From Micromonospora sp. WMMD1082 (GTDB lineage: Bacteria; Actinomycetota; Actinomycetes; Mycobacteriales; Micromonosporaceae), in contig NZ_JARUBM010000002.1 of assembly GCF_029626175.1 (NCBI RefSeq), forward strand, positions 1,612,001-1,676,000: a stretch of DNA of 64,000 bases, written 5' to 3'. The translations under genes were made by a program, and so were the position numbers. Positions 1-6,538 of this stretch are shown here, piece after piece; positions within the stretch are counted from its first letter, which is position 1, and every line of letters starts with the position of its first letter. Under the pieces are notes generated by a model, which saw only the letters and a list, made by a program, of their open reading frames with translations, did no database searches and was not told the DNA's origin.

Positions 1-92
1 AGCCCGGGGCACGCTACCTGGTCACCGAGATCCGCGAGTCCGGCCGAGGCGGCTTCTACCGCGCGTACGGCGACATCCGCCGGCTGCGCTGA
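1..92 (+). CDS. C-terminal end of an unidentified protein (partial)
   Basis: An open frame enters from the left edge (first full codon at base 3) and stops at TGA 90-92. It encodes 29 residues ending in GDIRRLR. The piece is too short to assign a family. It reads on the same strand as the kinase that follows about 100 bp later. High third-position GC supports it being the tail of a real gene. Confidence 0.5.
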   Translation, partial: PGARYLVTEIRESGRGGFYRAYGDIRRLR

Positions 93-188
93 TCCCCGTG
101 CCGTCCGATCGGGGTCGACCGCCAGCAGGCCGGTGGCGGCGCCGGATCTCCGTTGTGGCGGCGGGTCGGGCTCGGCCACCATGAGCCG

Positions 189-1094
189 GTGACCGGCGAG
201 CTGCGGATCCCCGAGGAACTGACCTGGCTGCGTGGCATGGCGGGCGGCCCGCAGTGGTTGGCCGAGCTACCGGATCGCGTGGCGACGTGCGCCCAACGCT
301 GGTCGCTGTGCGTCGGGCCACCCTTCGGGTACGGCATGACCTCACTGGTGGTGCCGGCCGACCTGCTGGACGGCACCCGGGCGGTGCTCAAGGTGCAGTT
401 CCCCGACCCGGAGAGCGAGCACGAGGCGACCGCCCTGCGGTGCTGGGACGGCGACGGCGCCGTCCGGCTGCTCGCCCACGACCCCGACCTCCGGGCGCTG
501 CTGGTGGAACGCTGCGACCCCGGTACGCCGCTGCGCACGCTACCCCTGGACGACGCGCTCGACGTGGTGGTGGCACTGCTCCCCCGCCTCTGGACACCTC
601 CCGGCCCGGCCGCTGGCGGGGTGGAGCGGGCGATCGGGTGGCCGTTCACGTCGTTGGCCGAGGAGGTGGCGGGCTGGACGGTCCGGCTGCCGGTCGCGTG
701 GGAGCGGGCCGGCCGTCCGTTCGAGCGGCGACTGGTCGACGCGGCACTCGACCTGCTCACCGGGCTGGCCGGCAGCCAGGGCGAGCAGGTGCTGGTCAAC
801 CAGGACCTGCACGCCGCCAACGTGCTGCGCGCCGAACGCGAGCCGTGGCTGGTGATCGACCCTAAGCCGCTGGTCGGCGAGCGGGAGTTCTCGGTGGTGC
901 CGATGGTGCGCGGCACCGAGCTGGGCCACTCTCCGGCGGCGGTCCGCCGCCGGCTGGATCGCCTCAGCGGCGAGCTGGGACTGGACCGCGACCGGGTACG
1001 CGGCTGGACGATCGGTCAGACGATGGCCTGGAGCATCGCCCCTGACCACGTCTACACCAGCCACCTCGACGTAGTCCGCTGGCTGCTCGATTGA
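189..1094 (+). CDS. Aminoglycoside/hydroxyurea antibiotic kinase family protein (APH(6)-like)
   Basis: This 301-residue protein resembles the APH(6)/hydroxyurea phosphotransferase family, which phosphorylates streptomycin-type aminoglycosides or similar small molecules with ATP. Visible features are the N-terminal W-L-x-x-L-P segment typical of the family, a nucleotide-binding region around residues 55-85, and a catalytic loop NQDLHAANVL near residue 208 followed by the metal-binding IDPKP. The frame is open from a TTG at 153, but GTG 189 starts at the point where family members normally begin. Actual resistance is not implied, because many environmental actinomycetes carry intrinsic homologues of unknown substrate. 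It is convergent with the glycosylase downstream. Confidence 0.8.
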   Translation: MTGELRIPEELTWLRGMAGGPQWLAELPDRVATCAQRWSLCVGPPFGYGMTSLVVPADLLDGTRAVLKVQFPDPESEHEATALRCWDGDGAVRLLAHDPDLRALLVERCDPGTPLRTLPLDDALDVVVALLPRLWTPPGPAAGGVERAIGWPFTSLAEEVAGWTVRLPVAWERAGRPFERRLVDAALDLLTGLAGSQGEQVLVNQDLHAANVLRAEREPWLVIDPKPLVGEREFSVVPMVRGTELGHSPAAVRRRLDRLSGELGLDRDRVRGWTIGQTMAWSIAPDHVYTSHLDVVRWLLD

Positions 1095-1131
1095 GGTGTT
1101 AGCCGAAGTCCCCTGCTATCCAGGCCCCTGC

Positions 1132-1986
1132 TTACACCTGGCAGGTGGGGCACCAGTAGAGGTTGCGGGCGGTGATGGTGCCTCGGGCGATCGGGGTGGC
1201 GCAGACGTGGCACGGCTGGCCGGGGCGGCGGTAGACGTACACCTCGCCCCCATGCCGGTCGACGCGGGCCGGACGGCCCATCGCCGCCGGCAGGTGCGCG
1301 GCGCGGACGGTGTCGATCCGGCCGGTGGCCACGGCGAGCGTCATCAGCTCGACCAGGTCGGCCCAGAGCACCTCCCAGCCGGCCCGGGTCAGCGCCCGGC
1401 CGGGCAGGATCGGCGACAGCCCGGCGCGGAACAGGGCTTCGGTCACGAAGATCAAACCCGTGCCGGCCACCACCGACTGGTCGAGCAGCAACGCCGCCAG
1501 CGCCGTCGAGCTGCGGGAGATCCGGGCGTACGCCCGCTCCGGGTCGGCGTCGGCGCGCAGCGGGTCGGGGCCGAGGCGGGCGCGCAACGCCGCCACCTCG
1601 GGCGGGGTGAGCAGTTCGCAGGCGGTCGGCCCGCGCAGGTCGAGCCAGCGCCGGTCGTCCGACGGCTCGGTGGGTCTGCCGCCATGCTCCGACGTGGGAC
1701 CGTCGCTGGTCAGCCGCAGCCGGATCTGCCCCACCGGCTCCGGGGGCTCGCCGTGGCCGTCGGCGAACTTCCCGTACAGGCCGAGGTGGACATGCAGGAT
1801 CAGCTCACCCGAGTAATGGTGCAGCAGGTGCTTGCCGTACGCCTCGGTGGTTTCCAGCACGGTGCCGGAGAGGCGGGCGGCGCCTTCGGTGAAGCGGCCC
1901 TGCGGGCTGGCGGCGAGCACCTTGCCCCCGGCGAACAGCTCCGCGTGCCGGGCCGCCAGGCGGTGGATGGTGTGTCCCTCTGGCAC
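1132..1986 (-). CDS. nei: Fpg/Nei-family DNA glycosylase (Nei1-like)
   Basis: A 284-residue base-excision-repair glycosylase/AP lyase of the Fpg/Nei family, expected to remove oxidised pyrimidines. Starting at GTG 1986 gives the mandatory P-E-G-H-T N-terminus with the catalytic Pro2 and Glu3; the frame extends four codons further to a TTG that would bury it. SPQGRF and HVHLGLYGKF match mycobacterial Nei1 (Rv2464c). The C-terminal zinc finger C-x2-C-x16-C-x2-C with the DNA-binding Arg (ARNLYWCPTC) is intact. The H2TH loop is odd: the usual G-x-G-N-x-Y-x-x-E reads GTGLIFVTE, so the DNA-contacting Asn is replaced by Leu. Activity may be altered. Confidence 0.88.
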   Translation of the reverse strand: MPEGHTIHRLAARHAELFAGGKVLAASPQGRFTEGAARLSGTVLETTEAYGKHLLHHYSGELILHVHLGLYGKFADGHGEPPEPVGQIRLRLTSDGPTSEHGGRPTEPSDDRRWLDLRGPTACELLTPPEVAALRARLGPDPLRADADPERAYARISRSSTALAALLLDQSVVAGTGLIFVTEALFRAGLSPILPGRALTRAGWEVLWADLVELMTLAVATGRIDTVRAAHLPAAMGRPARVDRHGGEVYVYRRPGQPCHVCATPIARGTITARNLYWCPTCQV

Positions 1987-2056
1987 GGGCACCAAGGGTA
2001 GCCATCGGGTGCGGCGGGAAGGAGGGGGCCCCGACGCCGACCGGTGCCCGGCTCAC

Positions 2057-2254
2057 TCAGCGCAGGCCGCGCCGCACCTCGCCCACGAACGCCGCCCAGC
2101 CGGCCGGGGTGACGGTGAGCACCGGGCCGCGCGGGTCCTTGCTGTCGCGGACGGCCACCACGCCGGGCAGATTGGCGGCCACCTCGACGCAGTCGCCGCC
2201 GCTCCCGCCGCTGCGGGTGCTCTTGCGCCAGACGGCACCGGCAAGATCAGACAT
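2057..2254 (-). CDS. DUF397 domain protein
   Basis: A 65-residue protein with the DUF397 signature: W-R-K-S-T-R-S near residues 9-15, a central C-V-E-V-A and a V-R-D-S-K-D-P-x-G-P-x-L strand. DUF397 proteins are very common in actinomycetes and are usually encoded directly downstream of an XRE/DUF5753 regulator, as here, where the start overlaps the regulator's stop by 8 bp. The pair resembles WhiJ/AbaA-type developmental modules of Streptomyces. The molecular function is unknown; DUF397 partners are thought to modulate the regulator (inference from family). Confidence 0.9.
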   Translation of the reverse strand: MSDLAGAVWRKSTRSGGSGGDCVEVAANLPGVVAVRDSKDPRGPVLTVTPAGWAAFVGEVRRGLR

Positions 2255-3134
2255 GATGCTCCTCGATGATCGTCTGGATCAGTTTCTCCGATTCTGCCTC
2301 ACTCAGGGCGAGCGCTTCCAGGTCGTTCCAGACGTGCTCGTAGGCGGCGACCTCGGCCGGTCGGTCGAGGTAGAGCGCGCCGGTGATGTTCTCCAGGTAG
2401 ACGGTGGTCGGCTCGGTCGACGCCCGGCCGAACGCCTGCGGGAAGCCCAGCAGCACGAAGGTGCCGGTCTCGCTGGCCAGCGGCGGGCCGGCGGCCAGCG
2501 GCAGCACCCGCAGGGAGACGTTCGGCAGCGCGGCCACGTCGAGCAGGTGCCGCAACTGCTCGGCCATCGCCCGCCGGTCGGGAATGGTGCGGCGCAGCAC
2601 GGCCTCGCTGAGCACCACCCTGAGGGTGGGTGCGCTGGGCAGCCGGCGGACGAGGATGTTCTGCCGTTGCAGGCGCACCGCCACCAGCTTCTCCCGCTCC
2701 TCACCGGTCATGGTCGGGTTCTTGCGGCAGAACAGCTCGGTGGCGTACTCGCGGGTCTGGAGCAGGCCCGGGATCAACTCGGAGTCGTATCGACGAATCA
2801 GGGAGGCAGACGATTCCAGGCCGACATAGAGCGAGAACCACGAAGGAACCACATCACCGTACGAGTGCCACCAGCCCTTTGCCCGAGTCTCTTTCGCGAG
2901 CCCGGCGACGATCTCCTTCATGTCCCCCGGAACCCGGTAAAGATCGCACATGACGCGGGCGTCGACCACCCGGACCGGCACCAGCCCCTTCTCGATACGC
3001 CAGACCTTCTGCCGCGAGCAGTCCAGCGCCTCCGCCGCCGCGTCGAGCGTGACCGAGGCGTCCTCACGTAGCTGCGTGAGCAGCCGCCCGAGCTGACGTC
3101 GCGGCACGGTCGAACCGCTTGTTTCATCCGTCAT
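2247..3134 (-). CDS. XRE-family transcriptional regulator with DUF5753 domain
   Basis: A 295-residue regulator. Residues ~12-70 form a helix-turn-helix of the XRE type (QLREDASVTLDAAAEALDCS, then a recognition helix ending W-R-I-E-K-G). Residues ~105-285 form the DUF5753 ligand/partner domain, including E-L-I-P-G-L-L-Q-T-R-E-Y-A. This architecture is the standard partner of DUF397 proteins, and the two genes overlap by 8 bp. ATG 3134 is the first start after an in-frame stop. The upstream DNA carries AGGAGGAG and a tandem 22-bp repeat that could be an autoregulatory operator. It is divergent from the two small genes at 3.5-4.1 kb. Confidence 0.92.
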   Translation of the reverse strand: MTDETSGSTVPRRQLGRLLTQLREDASVTLDAAAEALDCSRQKVWRIEKGLVPVRVVDARVMCDLYRVPGDMKEIVAGLAKETRAKGWWHSYGDVVPSWFSLYVGLESSASLIRRYDSELIPGLLQTREYATELFCRKNPTMTGEEREKLVAVRLQRQNILVRRLPSAPTLRVVLSEAVLRRTIPDRRAMAEQLRHLLDVAALPNVSLRVLPLAAGPPLASETGTFVLLGFPQAFGRASTEPTTVYLENITGALYLDRPAEVAAYEHVWNDLEALALSEAESEKLIQTIIEEHHV

Positions 3135-3178
3135 GCAACATCACCGCACTCCTCCTGCAACATCGGGCAACTCCTCCC
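3135..3178. repeat. Tandem 22-bp direct repeat in the XRE promoter region
   Basis: Two adjacent 22-bp copies (3135-3156 and 3157-3178) share GCAACATC at the left and ACTCCTCC at the right, 16 of 22 bases identical. On the minus strand each copy contains an AGGAGG-like Shine-Dalgarno sequence and a GATGTTGC box, spaced two helical turns apart, immediately upstream of the XRE start codon. It may be an operator for the HTH protein. No binding data support this. Confidence 0.4.
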
Positions 3179-3378
3179 GCGCAGATTCCTCGTGCATTCA
3201 TCGCGCGCTATTTCGGGATAAGGGTATTGAGGTGCGGCTGCATTGCGCAAGGTGTCCGGACCACCGCATGCTGTGAACTGTCTTCCCCGGGCGGAATGGG
3301 TCGGAAATGGCGTCCCTGTGGCCGCCGGAATTCCGACCGGATGGTTCCGTTCCGTGAAAGAGGATTCCCATGCAGGCA

Positions 3379-3534
3379 ATGGAACGAGGCCCCGAAGCCG
3401 CACCATCGTCCTCCCCGCCGGCAGGCCGGTCACCCGAGCGACGCCATCGCCCTCTCCCCCGGCAGGCCAGTCGATGGAGCGAGGCCCCGAAGCGGCACCA
3501 TCGTCCTCTGCGCCGGCAGGCCGGTCACCCGAGG
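3379..3534 (+). repeat. 95-bp-period duplication at the 5' end of the small gene
   Basis: Bases 3379-3439 and 3474-3534 are direct copies, 57 of 61 identical, both beginning with ATGGA and encoding M-E-R-G-P-E-A-A-P-S-S-S. A third, half-length degenerate copy of the CCATCG...GGCAGGCC part lies between them (around 3444-3473). The 95-bp period is not a multiple of three. The first copy therefore sits behind a good Shine-Dalgarno (GAAAGAGGA, then ATG 3370) but reads out of frame with the conserved body of the gene, while only the second copy is in frame. Confidence 0.7.
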
Positions 3535-3776
3535 CGTCGCCGAACCGGGGCGGGGCGGTGACCGCGCACGGGCCGGTGCTGCCCACCTGGAACTGTGCCG
3601 GATGTGGCCGGCCCTGGCCCTGCGCCCGACGCCGGATCGAGCTGCGCGCCGAGTACGACCAGGCACCCGTGTCCCTGGCGCTCTACATGGGATCCTGCCT
3701 CGTCTCCGCCAGCCAGGACCTGGGCTGGTCCACCGCCGGCACCCTGCACCGCCGATTCCTGGGCTGGCTGCGGTGA
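3474..3776 (+). CDS. Small CxxC-PWPC actinobacterial hypothetical protein
   Basis: If translation starts at ATG 3474 the product is 100 residues. The N-terminal 30 are low-complexity. The conserved body has a compact cysteine cluster, P-T-W-N-C-A-G-C-G-R-P-W-P-C near residues 37-50, then A-P-V-S-L-A-L-Y-M and Q-D-L-G-W. Proteins with this pattern occur widely beside XRE regulators in Micromonosporaceae and Streptomyces, and databases sometimes mislabel them flavin reductase; no reductase motif is visible here. The cysteines suggest a small zinc-binding fold. The gene is translationally coupled to the next one (GTGA overlap at 3773-3776). A frame-breaking duplication affects its 5' end, so the native start is uncertain. 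Confidence 0.6.
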   Translation: MERGPEAAPSSSAPAGRSPEASPNRGGAVTAHGPVLPTWNCAGCGRPWPCARRRIELRAEYDQAPVSLALYMGSCLVSASQDLGWSTAGTLHRRFLGWLR

Positions 3777-4078
3777 GCCAACTCGGCGCCGGCGACCTGC
3801 TGCGCCTGGGCCAGGCCGCCAGCGTGCAGTTCCGCCGGCCGATCCTGTTCCGGTTGATCCGCGAGCTGGACTGGACCACCTACGACGGCTGGGTCTGGCT
3901 CGACGGATACCAACTCGACAGCCAGGGCCAAGCGGTCGCCCGCCGGTCACTGTTCGTCCAGCGCGCAGGCATCACGCTGGTACGCGCCGCACCCCGCCCC
4001 CTTCCCTACCGCCCACCACAACTCACCCCCACCCGACGGCAAGGCGCCACCCAGCGGCAAGGCGCCATCCAGCGGTAA
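3773..4078 (+). CDS. Hypothetical protein coupled to the CxxC-PWPC gene
   Basis: A 101-residue product starting at GTG 3773, which overlaps the preceding stop codon, so coupled translation is likely. Residues 1-75 look folded: an aromatic core with T-Y-D-G-W-V-W-L-D-G-Y and Q-L-D-x-x-G-Q-A-V-A-R-R-S-L-F-V. The last 25 are Pro/Gln/Arg-rich with a TRRQGATQRQGAIQ repeat that continues as GGCAAGGCGCC-type DNA repeats past the stop. I do not recognise the family. Similar small genes often follow the CxxC-PWPC protein in related actinomycetes, which suggests the two act together. Confidence 0.6.
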   Translation: MSQLGAGDLLRLGQAASVQFRRPILFRLIRELDWTTYDGWVWLDGYQLDSQGQAVARRSLFVQRAGITLVRAAPRPLPYRPPQLTPTRRQGATQRQGAIQR

Positions 4079-4547
4079 GGCCCCGCCCAGCGGTAAGGCG
4101 CCGACTGGCGGTTGAAGGTCCGTCGGATGGACGAGAACGAGGTGATGGCCCGACAGCCCGCCCGAACCACCGGCACGGCCGACACACGCCGGCTACCCCT
4201 CCCCCACACCCCGGGCTCCCTCACCCACACCCCGACCGCGCTGACTCCCTCGGCCGCACGCCCTGGCCCCTCCCCGACGCCCGGCCGGGCTGACCCCTCA
4301 GCCGCACACCCCGACCCCTCACCCACCCCTGCCCAGGCTGGCCCCCCAGCCACGCACCCGGCCCCTCACCCACCCCCGCCCGGACTGGCCCCTCAGCCAC
4401 ACGCCCGCCCCCGCCCGGGCTGGCCCCTCAGCCCGGCTGCCCCTCTCGGCCGCACACCCCGATCCCTTGCCCACTCCGGCCGCGCTGACCCCTCGGCCAC
4501 ACGCCCCGACCGTGCTGACCCCCTCGGGCGCGCGTTCATGATCCCCG

Positions 4548-4606
4548 CAACTTCCCTGTTGTTGCTGCCTCAGCACGAGGTTGAGGCAGCAACAACAGGG
4601 AAGTTG
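4548..4606. terminator. Perfect 25-bp inverted repeat, 9-nt loop
   Basis: The arms 4548-4572 (beginning CAACTTCCCTGTTG) and 4582-4606 are perfectly complementary over 25 bp around the loop GCACGAGGT. It is AT-richer than its surroundings and lies in a gene-free spacer downstream of the 3773 gene. It could terminate that transcript, but with no T-run and such a long perfect stem it may equally be a dispersed palindromic element. Confidence 0.6.
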
Positions 4607-4643
4607 TGCGGATCTCCGCGTCGGCGGGTACGCGGATCCCGCC

Positions 4644-4691
4644 ACGCCCTCACGCCCTCACGCCCTCACGCCCTCACGCCCTCACGCCCTC
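4644..4691 (+). repeat. Six tandem copies of the 8-mer ACGCCCTC
   Basis: Six exact head-to-tail copies of ACGCCCTC occupy 48 bp, with a truncated seventh (ACGCC) following. This is a simple-sequence array between two hairpins, probably prone to slippage. There is no sign that it is translated. Confidence 0.9.
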
Positions 4692-4696
4692 ACGCC

Positions 4697-4763
4697 GATC
4701 TTGCAGTTTGGGTCGGCGAAAGGTTCTCTTCTTCCGCTTTGCGGCGACAGAAAGTGCAAGATC
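4697..4763. terminator. Imperfect long hairpin with GATCTTGCA ends
   Basis: The outer arms GATCTTGCA (4697-4705) and TGCAAGATC (4755-4763) pair perfectly, and pairing continues inward with mismatches (GTTTGGGTCG against CGACAGAAAG). The GATCTTG end resembles that of the hairpin at 10117-10164. It lies 120 bp upstream of the 4886 gene, so it is more likely a repeat element or insulator than a simple terminator. Confidence 0.45.
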
Positions 4764-4885
4764 GCGGAGGAGGGCGGGCGGGGGTGGGGTGTCAGACGAG
4801 TGGGGGGTGGGTACCTCGCCGGTACTGAGGCGTGGGGCCGGCACGGGAGTGGTCAAGCATCCACGCACGACCAGGAGGTGACGCT

Positions 4886-5851
4886 ATGAGATTTCCTTCG
4901 CTGTCGCGCCGGGAACAGCCCGCGTCGACGGCCGACGACACCGACCGGGACGGCACGGTCGCCACCGACACCCGTATCCCCGAGGGGTCCACAGTAGAGG
5001 AACGTGCCGACGACGACGCCGCCACGCAGCGCGGCGGGGCGGCGACGACCGGCGCCACGGCCACCCGACGCCCCGCCAACGAGCGGACCGCCAGCGGCCG
5101 AGTGGCCACCGAGCGCCCCGCCAACGAGCGCCCGGCAGCCGAGCAGGCTGAGACCGAGCGCACCGATATCGAGCGTGCCGCCGCCGAGCGGGCTGCCACC
5201 GAGCGTGCCACCGACCGGACCACCACAGAGCGCGCCGCCACCGACCAGGCCGCCGCCGAGCGCGCCGCCGCTCGGGCTGCCGTCGCGCCCGGCCCGCGCC
5301 CGACGCGCGACCGCGACCGCATCACCGACCGCGACCCGGAAGCCGACCGCGACCCGGACGTTGACCGGGACACAACCGTCACCGACCGGCACCGCACGGA
5401 TCGGGACCACACCGACCGGGACCGCACGGATCGGGACCACACGGATCCGGACCGCACTGACCGGGACGCCACCCTCGACCGGGACCGGGTGCCGGCTCCG
5501 GACGAGACCCGCGCGCCGGTCGGGCCGCGGCCCCGGGCCAGCATGTTGGCCACCCTCGGCCTGATCGTCGGCGTCGCCGGCGTGCTGTTTGTGCTCACAG
5601 GGATCCTCGCCGGGTACGGCATCGGGGTGGGCGCGGCCGGGGCGGTGCTCGCCGTACTCGGACTGATCGCCACCCGGCGCCGGCACATCGCCGGCAAGTC
5701 CGACGCGCTGCTGGGCATCGCCTTCGGTCTCGGCGCGGTGGTCCTCGGCGTACTGGCGATGACCGGGCAGTACGACTGGCCGAGCACCGACGGCGACCTG
5801 GTGGCCCGCTTCCGCGAGTGGCTCGACTCACAGTTTGTCGATCGCCTGTAG
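4886..5851 (+). CDS. Membrane protein with long charged repeat domain
   Basis: A 321-residue protein. ATG 4886 follows a near-ideal AGGAGGTGA Shine-Dalgarno; the frame is open further upstream but in repeat DNA. Residues ~25-215 are low-complexity and highly charged: first A-[ST]-E-R units (ATERPANERPAAEQ and similar), then T-D-R-D-x-T-D-R-D units. Residues ~225-300 contain two or three hydrophobic segments (LGLIVGVAGVLFVLTGILAG; AVLAVLGLIATRRR; ALLGIAFGLGAVVLGVLAM) resembling DUF4190-type small membrane domains, followed by a short tail. The repeat part is probably disordered and cytoplasmic. Function is unknown. A strong hairpin terminator follows. Confidence 0.75.
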   Translation: MRFPSLSRREQPASTADDTDRDGTVATDTRIPEGSTVEERADDDAATQRGGAATTGATATRRPANERTASGRVATERPANERPAAEQAETERTDIERAAAERAATERATDRTTTERAATDQAAAERAAARAAVAPGPRPTRDRDRITDRDPEADRDPDVDRDTTVTDRHRTDRDHTDRDRTDRDHTDPDRTDRDATLDRDRVPAPDETRAPVGPRPRASMLATLGLIVGVAGVLFVLTGILAGYGIGVGAAGAVLAVLGLIATRRRHIAGKSDALLGIAFGLGAVVLGVLAMTGQYDWPSTDGDLVARFREWLDSQFVDRL

Positions 5852-5950
5852 CGGGCACTGTCCGGCCCGCCGGTGGTGCATCGGCGCCCGGCCGGTGAGC
5901 GACCGGCCGTAGCCCGACCAGTTCTGGTGGTTCACCAGCCGGGCGCATTT

Positions 5951-5981
5951 CGTCAGGGGCGGCGGTCCGCCGCCCCTGACG
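5951..5981. terminator. Stem-loop terminator after the 4886 gene
   Basis: GTCAGGGGCGGCG (5952-5964) pairs perfectly with 5968-5980 across the 3-nt loop GTC, and the pairing can be extended by one C-G pair. The GC-rich 13-14 bp stem, 100 bp past the stop codon, is typical of actinobacterial terminators that lack a U-tract. Confidence 0.7.
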
Positions 5982-6078
5982 CATGTCCCACTACCCGCCA
6001 CCCATCGACCCTGCCCGACAGCCGACCTGGCCACAATGACCGGGAAGCGCTCGTCGGTGCCGAAGGGAACGTGGCGTC

Positions 6079-6333
6079 ATGGACAGACTGACCAAGGGCG
6101 AGCTTTTTGCCCTTCTCCGAGTCGTGATGTCGGCTCAGGCCGAGGTGATGCTCGGCCGCCTCAACGCTCAGCCAGTGCGTCACTTGGCTGAGGCGTTCGA
6201 CGCTTTCGGTGAGTTGGCCGGCATCGAATCGTATGACGCTCGCGTGATTCAGGGCCTTGAGCGGCTGAATCACCGATTGCGATTGCAGTTGGGCGAGATG
6301 GTAGGAGCCGAGGAGGCTCAGCCACTCCAGTGA
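6079..6333 (+). CDS. Small hypothetical protein, atypical codon use
   Basis: An 84-residue acidic/helical product (L-x-K-G-E-L-F-A-L-L-R-V-V-M then V-R-H-L-A-E-A-F-D-A-F-G-E-L-A) with no recognised domain. It starts at ATG 6079, 13 bp after an AAGGGA-like ribosome-binding site. Third positions are visibly less GC-biased (CTT, TTT, GCT, TAT, ATT, TTG codons) than in all neighbours, which suggests recent acquisition or weak expression. A further open frame (6330-6542, 70 codons) overlaps its stop but has no other support. Confidence 0.5.
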   Translation: MDRLTKGELFALLRVVMSAQAEVMLGRLNAQPVRHLAEAFDAFGELAGIESYDARVIQGLERLNHRLRLQLGEMVGAEEAQPLQ

Positions 6334-6538
6334 CTGGGCCTCCCTGGGCACGTCTCAGCCGCAAGACCCAGGGCGAGATGCAACGAATCATCGTCAGCAC
6401 GGCGCTAGACGCAACGATCAGCCGGTATATGCAAGGCTTCGCGGTGGATCCTGCTCCTTCGGCCCGCATAACGTTGGGCTACGGCGCCAGCCCGTGGGCC
6501 GTCGGTGGCCGGGCGCGCCCGAACCTGGGAGCAGGACA

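Larger units (their letters stand above)
4079..4885. repeat. Gene-free, repeat-rich spacer
   Basis: About 800 bp with no convincing gene; open frames here are biased Pro/Ser/His-rich readings of repeats. From 4190 to 4530 lies a degenerate C-rich minisatellite with a 25-30 bp unit built around GGCTGACCCCTCAGCC. That unit is itself a short hairpin, and copies occur at 4288-4303, 4336-4351, 4384-4398 and 4418-4433. It is followed by a long perfect hairpin (4548-4606), a six-copy 8-bp tandem array (4644-4691) and an imperfect hairpin (4697-4763). An AGGAGGTGA ribosome-binding site at the right end belongs to the next gene. Confidence 0.7.

Noticed and set aside
3243..3473. An N-terminal extension of the CxxC-PWPC gene from 3243
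   Set aside because: The extension lies over non-coding-like DNA and the first duplication copy in the wrong frame; it lacks conserved composition.
4644..4691. Short tandem array considered as a CRISPR
   Set aside because: Units are 8 bp with no spacers; it is a simple-sequence repeat.
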